64,000 bases of DNA, taken from positions 54,158,159 through 54,222,158 of the forward strand of contig OX439004.1 of assembly GCA_949316495.1 (NCBI GenBank). Reading direction: 5' to 3'. Shown here piece after piece: positions 1 through 12,286 of this stretch (position 1 is its first letter; every line of letters begins with the position of its first letter). Position numbers and translations under genes: made by a program. The notes beneath the pieces were generated by a model. It was not told where the DNA came from. It made no database searches and saw nothing but the letters and a program-made list of their open reading frames with translations. Source of the DNA: Amphiduros pacificus (Eukaryota; Annelida; Polychaeta; Phyllodocida; Hesionidae).

Positions 1-228
1 TTGCATCTCAAAATGTGTTTGCACCCCGCTTTGGCCTCTAGTATGGAGGCTAATGTGTTTTCTGGACCTTTAGTCAACCTGATGTCATGAACTGTCTTAT
101 ACCTTCTCCTTACAATTTGTCAAGTCATCTGCATATATATCACTACCTTCCCTAAAGAGCCACTTTTTCCCATTAGGTTGGAATATTTTTTACCTTGGCA
201 CATCAACACCAGGGGGCGTTTTAAGAAG
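1..228. other. Unassigned left edge
   Basis: No gene, RNA or repeat boundary is recognised in this AT-rich stretch before the duplicated block that begins at 229. Confidence 0.5.
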
Positions 229-694
229 AATCAGCTGTAAAGCGATGCATTAAAACCTCCAGTAGCAAACAACCTAACTGAGCAATATATTTATTTTATA
301 GATAATAAAATACCAAGAGTAACATTCTATTATTTCATATACAGAAATGTACAGTATGGTATTCATGTTGATACACAACTGTAAAAAAGCACCAAAGAAT
401 TCATGGTGAATATTTACAACAAGATAAATTTACATATCTAATCACAGCACAATTTATCAACCTCATATATGATATATACCTTTTTTGTAATTGAAAGCAC
501 ATTGACCAAAAGAGATTTCACCATCTTAACTGCCGGTTGGTAGTTAAGCGTGAAAACCAACCCCACTCTTCAATGTCTGACCCCATCCATCAAAGATGAA
601 GATGAGGAAGCTAATTAGATACACAGTGATGTTTGCATGGTCAAGTGAGCAGGATTTGATTACCTTGGGCCCACTTCAGTCAGAGGGTCACGGG
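229..694. repeat. Tandem duplication, copy 1 (internally deleted)
   Basis: The block starting AATCAGCTGTAAAGCG and ending GAGGGTCACGGG is repeated immediately downstream at 695-2591. As read by eye the two flanking parts (229-404 and 405-694) are identical to 695-870 and 2302-2591. Copy 1 lacks the 1.43 kb present in copy 2 between them. The junction shows a shared CAT (402-404, 868-870 and 2299-2301), which fits a microhomology deletion after duplication. Near-perfect identity means it is very recent, or that two haplotypes were joined in assembly. Confidence 0.85.
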
Positions 695-2591
695 AATCAG
701 CTGTAAAGCGATGCATTAAAACCTCCAGTAGCAAACAACCTAACTGAGCAATATATTTATTTTATAGATAATAAAATACCAAGAGTAACATTCTATTATT
801 TCATATACAGAAATGTACAGTATGGTATTCATGTTGATACACAACTGTAAAAAAGCACCAAAGAATTCATAGGAAGATCACTGTCCGTTATAGAAACCTT
901 TCTGACTTCCATCGCTGCAGAAATGATAAGGTTCCATATTAATATTTCTGCGGAGCTGTGATTTATAGTGCGGGACACGTGTCGTGCCATAAGGAAGCCG
1001 CCATTTTGGATGCTCCGAGGTCATACATCAAGAGATTTGTATCAATGTGAGAAATTATTCGAGGAAACGGTCAATAAATCAAAGCAAATTCATATAAATT
1101 CAGCACGAAGAGCTGATACAATTTCTTGATGTAAATATTTGGTCTATCTATGCAATCAGGTAGAAGAGCATTGCCCTGCAGGGGCCCAGAATGTCAAAGG
1201 TCCTACTGTCGTGCTTAAAAATAGAATATTTAAGAGGGAAATACTTCTTAAGCAGTGTGTAAGTTTTGTGTACAAACACAGTATTCAGCGTGCAAAACAC
1301 CTTCTCAAAATATAGTGAGATATAAAGTATTACTTTTGTATCAGATGGATGTAGATTATTCTCGACATATTTGAACATAATAATGTGAGAAAAAATCAGC
1401 AAAAACATTTATTGTAATTTCAAGCCTTGTTAGCATGTAAAACACGACATTTCTGGTATAAAAACATAGATGATTGTATGCTACCATTTAACCCGTGATC
1501 CTCTACCATGTTAGAGATCTGGGAACAAAAACAGAGATGTTTAGGCTGTGAATGCCTGCTAAATTTGGTCCACATGCACCCTGTGCCATAGATTGCATGT
1601 TTCTATCAAACTCACAGTGGGAGCATGGGAAATCTGGCAATCCTGTACCAGGAGCACTGAGGATTTAACATCATATATCCACTTCAGCCGTCCTCTCATT
1701 GAAATTTGGCCATAAATGCAAACTAACCCACAAATTACTCGTTCAAACATGGGACTTTTGTTATGAGTAATGATGCAAATCCCAGCAGATAGGATAACGC
1801 TTAACTTCTGCTTCCCCTCGTGGTACACGACAGAGACCTGTCACCCGCCCGTATTGACCTGTCAATTAAATCCTGAAAGACACCCAGTTGTCTCATTTAC
1901 ACTTAACAAACCAACCGATGCCATGCCATATGATACGCTTTTTAATCAAAGACGAGCATAATATGGTTATTTGGATGCATAATCGCCGAGAAACGTAATC
2001 AATACTTAATTGACATTTAGTTGAAAGTGGAGCAAGTGTCAAACCTTATCATTTGAAGGGGCCTTTACAACTGGTTCTTTATTATATTCTCTTTATATAG
2101 CAATGTTTGGACTGTTTTGGAACTGAGAGAATATCTATCCTAGACGAATGCAATTTGCCCTTTATTAACCGAGTCTACTTATCAAAAATACCGAATCTAA
2201 ATATCTAATTTCAGGTTATGTAATAAAGTTCACCATCAACCGTTTCTTGACCAATGCAAAGCCATTATCATTTCAATAAAATAACGTCATAGACTTTACA
2301 TGGTGAATATTTACAACAAGATAAATTTACATATCTAATCACAGCACAATTTATCAACCTCATATATGATATATACCTTTTTTGTAATTGAAAGCACATT
2401 GACCAAAAGAGATTTCACCATCTTAACTGCCGGTTGGTAGTTAAGCGTGAAAACCAACCCCACTCTTCAATGTCTGACCCCATCCATCAAAGATGAAGAT
2501 GAGGAAGCTAATTAGATACACAGTGATGTTTGCATGGTCAAGTGAGCAGGATTTGATTACCTTGGGCCCACTTCAGTCAGAGGGTCACGGG
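695..2591. repeat. Tandem duplication, copy 2 (full unit)
   Basis: Full-length copy of the unit described at 229-694, including the 1.43-kb middle part (871-2301) absent from copy 1. The middle part has no recognisable coding content. Short open frames in it are not supported by any family or splice context. Confidence 0.85.
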
Positions 2592-4895
2592 GTAACTCCT
2601 GCACATCATTTATCACATTTTTACACTTCTGCATTGCAAAATATGTTCCCATTTGTCAACATTTTCTCCTTATGCCAAACTGTGAGGAGATATCCATTGT
2701 GTATCCGGGAAACACACCAGATGCTCATCCATGTAACACAAACAAAATATAAAAATGCTTTCAAAAATGAAACAAAATTTTTCTTCAAAAATGCTGTCAC
2801 GAGAATAATTGCATAACATTTCCTTATTATTTCAATTCTATAAAATAAACATCCGCTCAATCAAATAAAGAATAACAAAATAACTAAATAACTAAATAAG
2901 TAAGATATTTTATGGTATATATTATTTGAGCATTATATTCAGGTTATGAGGGTAATTGAATAAATCGCATAATACCCTGATATATAGACTGATAGAGTCT
3001 GCCCATCATTCTCTTAATCCCCAGGAAGCTCATTACAAGACTATCTGCATGTAACAGTTGACTCTAGTCCAAATCCTACATAAGTAAGAGGGAATTATAA
3101 CTATATCACTGTTATTGTAATCAATGGTAGGCCCAATTATAGGGTATAGACACTCATATTACCATCTGCTGCTCTGTCTAAACCACTCATAACCACTCAC
3201 TCTGATCATAATTAAGTCAATAAGTCAATAAATGCCACGATTATAAAACACATGTAATAGGTACTTTTAAAAACCCCCGTAAATAATAGCTGCAGCACTT
3301 TTATGTTAACAATAATGATTTTTTATGTGATGAGAAACCTTCAGATTAACTTACCTTAGTTGAACAAAGGTCTTCATTGAGATGAACACACACGTACATA
3401 TATATTTATAGTTTGATCTTTAACATATTTCCAAAACACATAGTGGTGAGGAGACACACCACCCTCTTTCATGACAGCGGGGATTATAACCGAGTTTGTC
3501 CGCTGCTTGTGTGTGCCTTGCCCGTGGAGTGTGCTCCATCGATTATGTCCCATCACTCACTCTCATTTGCGGGCCAGGTGGCGCTTTGCTCCAATGTTTT
3601 CCCTGTCTCATGTTATCATTCACAGGTTACAACATTACAACTTTTTTCCCTCTACTTTCCGCAGTCTATATCTGATGCAGGTGGAAATGTATGATAGCAT
3701 TTATTAGCGCTCTCAGATGCTTGTTGACTTTGCCATTATGCAGTGTGTATATAAGTGACCGATAGTTGTGACCCCCCGCCTCTCGCCTTACCTCCCTCCC
3801 ACCTTCCACCGCCATCTAATCTGGACCTCATAGACATCGCTAATCCAGAGCGGGTGGCCAGGTAATCACAAGCAGCTATGGCAGCCTTCCAGTACATGCT
3901 CTGGAGACTATGGTGCTAGGTGGAAGTGGTCACAGAACTCTCTGTGCTGCCATTTGCAATATTCTATCATCACCACACTCCAACCACACTCCCACCTGGC
4001 ATACCCATGCATCTTTATTGCACTGCTTCATTTCTCATATTGCCTTATGATAGCATCTTTAAAGCTCTTTTGATTTTATCACTAATTCTAACCTTTCCAT
4101 CCACTGACGTTTTTCTATTCTATCTACAAAAGCAAGACCTTTTGAAAATAGATGTTCTTTTTATCTCCAGGTTTGGATAAATGTTATTCTTCAGAGATGT
4201 ATTTTGCTCACTCCACAAGACACATTGTTGTAATCTTTACACATGTAAATGTCAAAAGGTGTTGGCAAAGTTTAGCCTCGCTATGGGTATATCCCTCTTT
4301 ATCTTTTCAGGTGTCCCCGGTGGTCTTTGAAGGCAAATCTGTCCTCTTTGAAGCCACATGTTGTCACGCCCAGTATCTGACCACATTAGTCAAAATGTCA
4401 AATCAGTTTCAGACCTTCGCCAGCCAAGATATGGTCCATATCTGTGTCAGGCAAAGCGAGTGATTTGTCTTTTTTATGGGCCATAAAATTACATGACTAA
4501 TGTGATCATGGAGCGATTATCACCCCAGAATGACAAAATAGCTTACATTTGAGCTATCTTGTAATATCTTTAACTTTCAAACAATGCCCTTTTTTCTCTG
4601 GCTATAATGTTAAACACACTTATCCGGGTGTTTCCGGTCTGTTCTCAATGTCTTGCCTTTTTCAAATAAATTGTAATTCTCCGCCCAACCAAAAAAAAAA
4701 GAATAAAAAAGAATAAAAAGAATAGGTTTTGTAAAAAGCTTGTTCATGATATGAGGTTCATTATTCCAGCTGACCTTTTTAACTTGATATGTTCAACTAT
4801 TGTATTATTTTTTCTTCTCTCCAACTTGATATGAAGCAGAATGTAAAGCATACTATGGTTAGTGGTAATTATTTGCAGACACGTGACAGTATCTG
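2592..4895. other. Unassigned non-coding stretch
   Basis: Several short open frames occur, the longest about 100 codons near 4,152-4,463. None shows a recognisable domain, splice structure or compositional signal. An A-rich stretch lies near 4,690-4,730. Nothing else is supported. Confidence 0.4.
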
Positions 4896-5426
4896 GTGTG
4901 CCCCTCTGCCTAAGATGGCAACTATATCACCACTGCATGGAGGGTGTGTCCCTCTGCCTAAGATGGCAACTATATCACCACTGCATGGAGGGTGTGCCCC
5001 TCTGCCTAAGATGGCAACTATATCACCACTGCATGGAGGGTGTGCCTCTCTGCCTAAGATGGCAACTTTATCACCACTGCATGGAGTGTGCCCCTCTGCC
5101 TAAGATGGCAACTATATCACCACTGCATGGAGGGTGTGCCCCTCTGCCTGAGATGGCAACTATATCACCACTGCATGGAGGGTGTGCCCCTCTGCCTGAG
5201 ATGTCAACTATATCACCACTGCATGGAGGGTGTGCCCCTCTGCCTGAGATGGCAACTATATCACCACTGCATGGAGGGTGTGCGCCTCTGTCTAAGATGG
5301 CAACTATATCACCACTGCATGGAGGGTGTGCGCCTCTGCCTAAGATGGCAACTATATCACCACTGCATGGAGGGTGTTCCCCTCTGCCTGAGATGGCAAC
5401 TATATCACCACTGCATGGAGGGTGTG
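4896..5426. repeat. 48-bp minisatellite, about 11 copies
   Basis: The unit begins GTGTGCCCCTCTGCCTAAGA and ends CACTGCATGGAGG. It repeats about eleven times with few substitutions and one 2-bp length variant near 5,085. Because 48 is a multiple of 3 and the unit lacks stops, long frames open on both strands (16-residue repeat containing KMATISPLHGG on +). These are best seen as by-products of the repeat, not genes. Confidence 0.9.
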
Positions 5427-6540
5427 TTTTGGTTTCATCAAACATACATCTGTATATAATAGCAGGTAAATGAGAGAGAGAGAGTGTGTGTGACTGAGAG
5501 GAGGAGGGGTTGGTGAGGTAGGATGGGAAGCCAGATGAGGGTCATCAGTGGAAGCTTGTGTTTAGATTAGGCAGCTTAGACAACATCATACAAGCTACTT
5601 ATGTTTAATATAAGCAGACGTCAGCCACGTGTGCCCATTCCCCGTGACTTGCTCTCTGCCTTTTTTCACCTTGTAGGAGCTTTGAAGTAAGAGGACATCT
5701 GACATATCTGAATTCATATATCTAAGTAGTTGATAAAGCCTCCTTGATATCTCTCACCATGGATAAAATAGATGTCTATTTATCCCACGGTCTCATCAAA
5801 TATAACTGTGAAACATCAGCCAAAGGTCCCCAGAAATCAAAGTTATATCATAATAGTCTTATACAAGTGTGCGCCGATACCATCTTAATATTGGAAAAGA
5901 AATAATATAGAAAACAGGCAGAATCTGTGAACACCTTGCCTGTTTAAATGACACAGCGTCTTTGTGTACATGACACCTGGGAGATAGCTAACCACACGAT
6001 GACAGAGTTTACAAACTACAAGATAAGCAATGAAGAGAATGTGATTTATCTGGTGGACACCCTTTACTATGTGAGTCATGCAATATCTTTATCTTCACGC
6101 TTACATAACCACTTCTCCTCCTTTTACCCTCCTTCACACCCCTAGCAAACTGCCTGGCTCACATAGTTCTGATATATATTATTTCCATGTGACAATATGG
6201 CCAGTAAGTTACCAACAATATAATGGAGATATGCATAGTTTGCCGGTATCATCATCACATATGTGAGATGTCTTATAATAGGCCCCATGCATATCTGTGA
6301 TTACACTATCTTCCATTAGGCAATGCCACATGCGTGTTGGGTTGTGCCTCCCCGTGCTCTGCCATCAACACTAATAATTCTATCAGTTTGTCACACCAGG
6401 GACCTTACTCCTAAGTATAACCTTATCAAAACATGGAGGGAATATCACCATACCAACTTAGAGCAACACAGAGCTATCGTGGAAATGTTTGCAGTGAACT
6501 AGTTTTAAATACGAACCCAGAAAAAGGTGTTTAGAAAATA
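5427..6540. other. Unassigned non-coding stretch
   Basis: A short GA/GT-rich run follows the minisatellite near 5,475-5,495. No gene or repeat with definable ends is seen. Confidence 0.4.
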
Positions 6541-6544
6541 AATG

Positions 6545-6675
6545 ATTATACCACTGATTCCAGACAATGCCTGCTCATAGCAGTTGATAATAACTGGCCA
6601 GGATTCGAACCAGGAATCCCTGGATCTCAAGGCGAATACTCTACCAATTATAGAGTTATACCTTTCAAGCTTATT
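6545..6675 (-). mobile_element. tRNA-derived SINE fragment
   Basis: Read on the minus strand, this has an A-box-like TAATTGGTAGAGTA, then a canonical B box GGTTCGAATCC, then a non-tRNA body containing GCTATGAGCAGGCATTGTCT. The same tRNA-like head plus body recurs in HENMT1 intron 1 (about 55,535-56,130), which shows a dispersed SINE and not a tRNA gene. The anticodon arm does not fold convincingly. No clear tail or target duplication was identified. Confidence 0.75.
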
Positions 6676-9600
6676 GCTTTCCCTTGTTTTAAACAATGAT
6701 GAAAAACAATTGACACATCATAAACAAACAAGTTGGCTATGTAGACCTACCACTAATATGATATCACATTCTATGCCAACGTCGACTTATGACATATGAA
6801 TGGGGAGTGGAGGAGATTTAATAAAACCAAGAGATTTAATAAGTCCATGCAAAACGTGGCAGTAATGGATTGCTGCATTGGAGACCCACATTCCAGTGCA
6901 CACGACTCATCTATTTATTTATGCAATGTGCTCGCATATGATATGGGGACGCATTTAGTTTCCATGGAAGAACAATGAGCTGCTCACGAATCTCATGAAT
7001 CGCAGGAAATTGCCTCGCTGACCTATGCTGGAAACACAAAAATGACGGATGAAATGATTGCAATATGATGGCGCCACAGCATAAATATGTTTATTTTATG
7101 CAGAAGAAAAGAATATTGTCAGATATTTGTTCAGCGAGAGGTAAATATTTATTTTTTGGAATAAAGAGATTGAAAAATCCTATTTACAATTGTATTCTGT
7201 GTGAGTTAATTATCATGGAGTATAAACATCCCGTCAAGTATATACAAGATGTTGTTCACATGCATCCGACGGAGCTGCTCTTCAGGTAGCGCCAGATCAC
7301 TTATGCTACAAGTACCCGATATTTCACTTTCACATTTATAGACTCTGAATATTTATAGGAAATCAAGGAAACAATTTACACGTTCTGCATGTTAAATAAA
7401 TTCAGTTACACCAGATTTTCATTAAACTTTTAAAATCTTCAACAACAAATGATATAATGTTACCATCTTTTAAATTCCTATATATGCTAGTTTCTATCAA
7501 AACAAAAATGATAAATGTACATCAAGGTTACTATGGAACTGTTTGTCAAGAACACGGAAAACCGGTCTCATCTCCTCGTCTCTTGTTAACTAAAGGGAGC
7601 AAAATTTGTATTCCATATTGCAGCAGATAACATAAAAACGATTTGAGAAACAACCTAATATCCAATACAAGTTGTCAAGTAATGCCCCATGCTTGAATAG
7701 AGGTTGGATATGAGGCTGATTTATCTAAATAATAAGGCAATTTTTTGCAATGTGGTCGTTAAATTCTGTTATATTTGGTAATCAGATCATATTGGGCACC
7801 TCTGAGGTCTCTAACTGACGTTGTTGCCCTCATGGTTCAATAAGTTAGAAAGTGACGTAATATTTGTGCTCTACCCTTGGTCACGTGCACATGTGATCAC
7901 GAGATTTCCTGTGCTCTTGATACGCTACATTGAATGAAGTTACTGTGGAAACGTGGGGATAGTCTTAGCTTTTTGGGTCCTTAACATCTATATGACTTTC
8001 TATAAATAAAATAACATCCTAAGATACACACAAAGCCTTATCTTTAATTGAGTTCTCTATAAATACTCTTGAAGATTAAGTATACTATGATAGGATTGCT
8101 TTAACAAATGCTCTGATCTTAGATAAATCCTGATCCCAAATTAATCTTCAGCGTTGATGCCAAATTAATCTTGACTTGTATAACGTAAACCAAGGATATC
8201 TGTTTAATATCCATAAGATTAAACAACTCGCAGACGACTTTACGACTTCCCGCCATGCTGAGATTCACGTAGACGCATATACATGATCTAAGATCACATT
8301 TACATAATACACTTTATGTGAGAGAGCAAAATTGAATACAATTTCTTGTTTCTCGATAGTTCTCTTGTTGCAGAACCGTCAAAAAAATATTTTATTTGCA
8401 TATAAAAATAATTGGAATTGAGTAATATTTCAAATATGACATGGATATAAATGTTTTGCATTAAGCTTTTCTTTGAGGTAGGGTAGGATTCTGAATATGT
8501 ATGACAGAAGCACAAATAAGTGTCTCCTCTTTGTTGTCTGGTGTGGAGGACAGGTAACAAGTAGAAGCAGGAAACACAAGCTGTAAAAAGTAACCTTACC
8601 TGTGACCTGCTGCGGAGAACACTTAACTTTCTGCTGCAAGCACATCACGCCGAAAACATGCGAGACTTGACATATATGCGAGATTTGACAGATCACTCGA
8701 GATTACTCGATGGTCTATTACTATCTTTCTCTTTCAGAATGTTCAGATACATTCAATAACAATTTCCAGTTTTTTTCTTTAGGCTCAAGCGGTCTAAAGT
8801 TGTATGTCACCTTGAGCTGCTAACCAACGTAGTGCTGTTGTGAAAAGTCAAAGGTTGCAACACTAGTCCTTGTTGCACTCCCGACTATCAGCTCAGGTTT
8901 GGCTTCTCATTTCTTCACCCTGGTTCATACTTTGTTCCTCTGTCAATCACAAGGCTACAAGAAAATCAGGTACTTTCCATTGCACCTTAATTTTTTTCAA
9001 ATTTGCTGCATATAAATGTAAGTAGACATAAAGTCTGTGTTAAAGACACTATGGGGAAGTAACTGAATCTGCGTGCTATTAATATTCAGTTATCTCAAGG
9101 TGTGTTCTACATTAGTTTGAATGGCACCCCACCTAAATGATTTGTCATATGTCATCACAGACAGCTAAAGCCACCTCAAACATGCCAAGTTTTAGCAGGT
9201 CCAACCTCCAAACTCTATACCCTTGTCTTCTTGTAGGTGTGCCCATACCACATTCCTCTGTCAGATGTCAGATACAGGTAGCATGTGTTCACTCTGTCAT
9301 TATAAAAATATTGCAAAAATCATATACCTTATAAATCCCTATACCTTTCATTGTAGAAGTCTTCAAGATGATCACGATTCCATGAGATAGTGTTATGCCT
9401 TAATATCAGGTTATAATGTGTGAGCTTACCTAATGATACGAGGAGATCAGGCAGGGCTGAGAGACTTGGTCTCCATATGTGGGGTGACAGTCTTATGGCA
9501 TACTTCAGTCAAATATTCCCATATGAAGATAAAGCGATTTCCTGTGTCAGATGGTCTGGCCGTACAACAGATCATGTACACAGAGACTGCAAACACTGAT

Positions 9601-11490
9601 GCTGGATTCAGGTGTTTATGGAAACTGTCCCGAAAGTTTGTACACTGTGTAGTGGTTGAGGCCGGGGATGCATAGCTCTGGGTACCTGCCAGGGCCATGC
9701 TGGTCAGCGCCGGCCCTTGACAAGGTGTGCAGATCAAGATTAGGTTTAGACGAGAATCTCGCCAGACAGATCTCCCCTATGTCATAAAACTATCACATCC
9801 AACATTTTTACTCATCAGCTATGTCACCAATTTTTCTCCAAAAGATACCAAAAAAATCATCATTAGATTTAAATGTATTTCGTTTTTTTGTGAAATGTGA
9901 TGCATAGTTTTTCTTGATCTCTTGAGTGTGGCCAAAGACAGCTAAGTAACCAGAACAAAAACAAACTCGGTTTGTTTATGCCGTCTGCCATTTGGTTACC
10001 CATGATACAACTCAGATGAACAAACCACATACACATAGAGGTAATCAATCTCCCATCGTCGAGAGCTCCTCACAAATCATCCGGGTTCTCGGTGTCAGAT
10101 GGGATCGAGGCTTCCTATTCGGACCAATTAGTGAGTAGGTAAAACTGAAGATATGTCACAGGTATGAGAGACGAGGTTTTGTGACCTTTGCGTTCATGTT
10201 CGGCTGTGTGTCGGTGGCCCGTGTCCAAAAGATAGGGACAAATTATAACAAATAGGTTGTCGTGTATTGTTTGCAGTGACATCTTGTGTCAGATGGACTA
10301 ATAATTCACAGTATTGTCCTATTGAGAATTATCAGCAAGAATATGTTTCCCATACTGTTCACAGTATGTCCATTGAACAATTTAAGAAAAAAAATGATTC
10401 CAAAATATGACGCACATAGCGCCCAAATTGGTTAATTATAGATGGAGAAGAAAATTAGTTTCTTATAATTGTGCTTAGAGTTCATATAAATGTTATTAAT
10501 TTATGACAAAACAAGTCATGTTATTTGGCTAGACCTTTCCTTGCTGAGGTAACAATGTGGCATAGTGTGTGGTAAGACATGATACGGTTGTGCCTGGCTG
10601 TCTGCTGGGAAGCTTGTTAGCCATGTCAGCAACTGGACAGCCTTCTATACACAAATCAGAGGCCTGTCCAGGTTAATAAGTTATATAGAGATCACAAAGA
10701 AATAACCTTAGCCCATTAGAATCACAATCAAAATTTCATCCATATATCTTGTTTTTAAACATACCAACATACCAATTGCATTATTTCTCAAGTATAATTT
10801 CTACTGAATGATAGTGTTTCCAATATATTTTAGTTTCATAAGAATCTTGTCAGTCCTGCCCACCTTGAACTACCTGTGCAGTCAGTTGATCTTCTGCAGA
10901 CGGCTACTGTCAATTCCTGTTTGTGCAGTTTAGCTTCTCTGCCCCCTGCCCCGCCCTCTTGTGACCTATTTCTCACCTCTGTTTGCATTTCGTACAATCC
11001 AGTATGACCCCTGGTGATACCTGTACCATCGCTTCCCATTATATTTCTTGGGTTCAGGGGTGAACTTTCTAATCAAGAAAACCATGCCCGATTTAAGCTA
11101 CACGAGTACTAATAAAGTTGAATATATAAGTTATAACAAAGTATTTCATATATTTCTTTAATTTCTGTCTGGTCCACATCAAAATAATTAACGTGTCTAT
11201 GAATACAGTGTGAATATTTTATAGCTATTACTCATGCTATGCAGTGAGAATTAACTACATGTCAGACCATACATGATATCAATATATAAATAAATGTGCC
11301 AATCACGTGGGAGTGTCAGTTAACTTTCTCGTTCATGTTTTCAAGTCTGTCAAGTGTCGTAACAAGTGGATCATGACAGGAAGTACCTCGGCCATGCGCG
11401 GGAGACCTACATTGTATTCCGGTTCTGCCCTTCTCATGCTGCTGCGTAAGCTCTGAGTGCCCACGAGACAAAAGTGGAGCGGCCAGCATA
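6676..11490. other. Unassigned non-coding stretch
   Basis: No splice-supported coding exon, RNA gene or bounded repeat is recognised. Isolated frames, for example near 9,433-9,675, match nothing I know. The part around 11,370-11,490 is GC-richer than its surroundings and may be the body of a short element ending in the pentanucleotide run at 11,491. Confidence 0.4.
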
Positions 11491-11512
11491 TCAAATCAAA
11501 TCAAATCAAATA
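11491..11512. repeat. (TCAAA)n short tandem repeat
   Basis: Four to five copies of a TCAAA pentanucleotide followed by A-rich sequence. Such runs often form the 3' tail of SINEs or LINEs. The GC-richer sequence just upstream could be that element, but no internal promoter boxes are recognised. Confidence 0.5.
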
Positions 11513-11855
11513 AAAAATGATCCGTCCATATTTAATGTTGAAATTACATCCTCTTGAGGCATAAATATATGTTAGATACACATGCATCCAGGCTCGGTGA
11601 AGATTTAAATTGGTGTGATGATCTAGAACTGGGAAGTGTTTGAGCCTTGATGACTGGGGCAGAACTTGTGGTTGAAGATGTACAACTTGGTTGGAAAGAA
11701 ATCTAAAAGAAAGAATTAATAAAGTGTCAAGAGAAAAGGCGATATTCGAAATATTGTTGTCACCATATGCAAAAGGAATACCATAAAATAAGCGGGGGTT
11801 TGATAGGGTAATAGCAAAATAAGCAAATTACAATGATTGCTGATGTATTGTTTTA

Positions 11856-12286
11856 GTGCATGCGTACCATGCAATGAAGTTAAAAGACCTGCATGGGTAT
11901 CACACCAGAAATTCTGCAAATGGTACATTATATCTGCCAAAGATCAAATCTGAAAATGGAAGAAGATCACTCAAATATTCAGGAGCGGTTTTATGGAGCA
12001 TGCTGCCAAGTGACATCAGAAATATTGACAGTTACAGTGGTTTTAAGAGACAAATGAAAAGAGTTGATCTGTAAATGATGATTTTAATAGTAATGCTTTT
12101 ATCTTTGTTTTTAATATGTCTTTTAATAGTATTCCATTGTAAATATCATACCTTTAATTTATGTATCATTGTATATATCACTCGTGTCAGCAGGGCCCCT
12201 AGGGAGAACAATGTAACCATTGATAGAGGCCCTGGGTAAACAAGACAAATAAATAAATAAATAAAATAAATAAATAAATAAATAAA
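11856..12286 (+). mobile_element. 5'-truncated LINE fragment (RT C-terminus plus 3' UTR)
   Basis: A 72-codon frame (11,856-12,074) has the pattern of the far C-terminal end of CR1/L2/Rex-type reverse transcriptases: a TRN-type Arg/Asn motif, LPK, SGAVLWSMLPSDIR and a final FKRQMK segment. It is followed by a 3' UTR with a GGGCCCCTAGGGAGAACAA block and an (AAAT)n tail at about 12,246-12,286. The N-terminal RT and the endonuclease are missing, as expected of 5' truncation during target-primed reverse transcription. It is a different family from LINE-A. Confidence 0.75.

Noticed and set aside
3770-3862. Possible short exon reading LDLIDIANPERVAR before GTAATC
   Set aside because: No acceptor, partner exon or recognisable family; too short to support.
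4862-5473. Long open frames of about 120-200 codons over the 48-bp repeat on both strands
   Set aside because: The unit length is a multiple of three and lacks stops, so open frames arise automatically in several frames. No conserved domain or splice context supports a gene.
6584-6675. tRNA gene on the minus strand
   Set aside because: A and B boxes are present but the anticodon and acceptor arms do not pair, and the same head plus body recurs at 55,535-56,130, so it is a SINE.
9433-9737. 80- and 96-codon frames on opposite strands
   Set aside because: No recognisable motif on either strand and no splice or promoter context.
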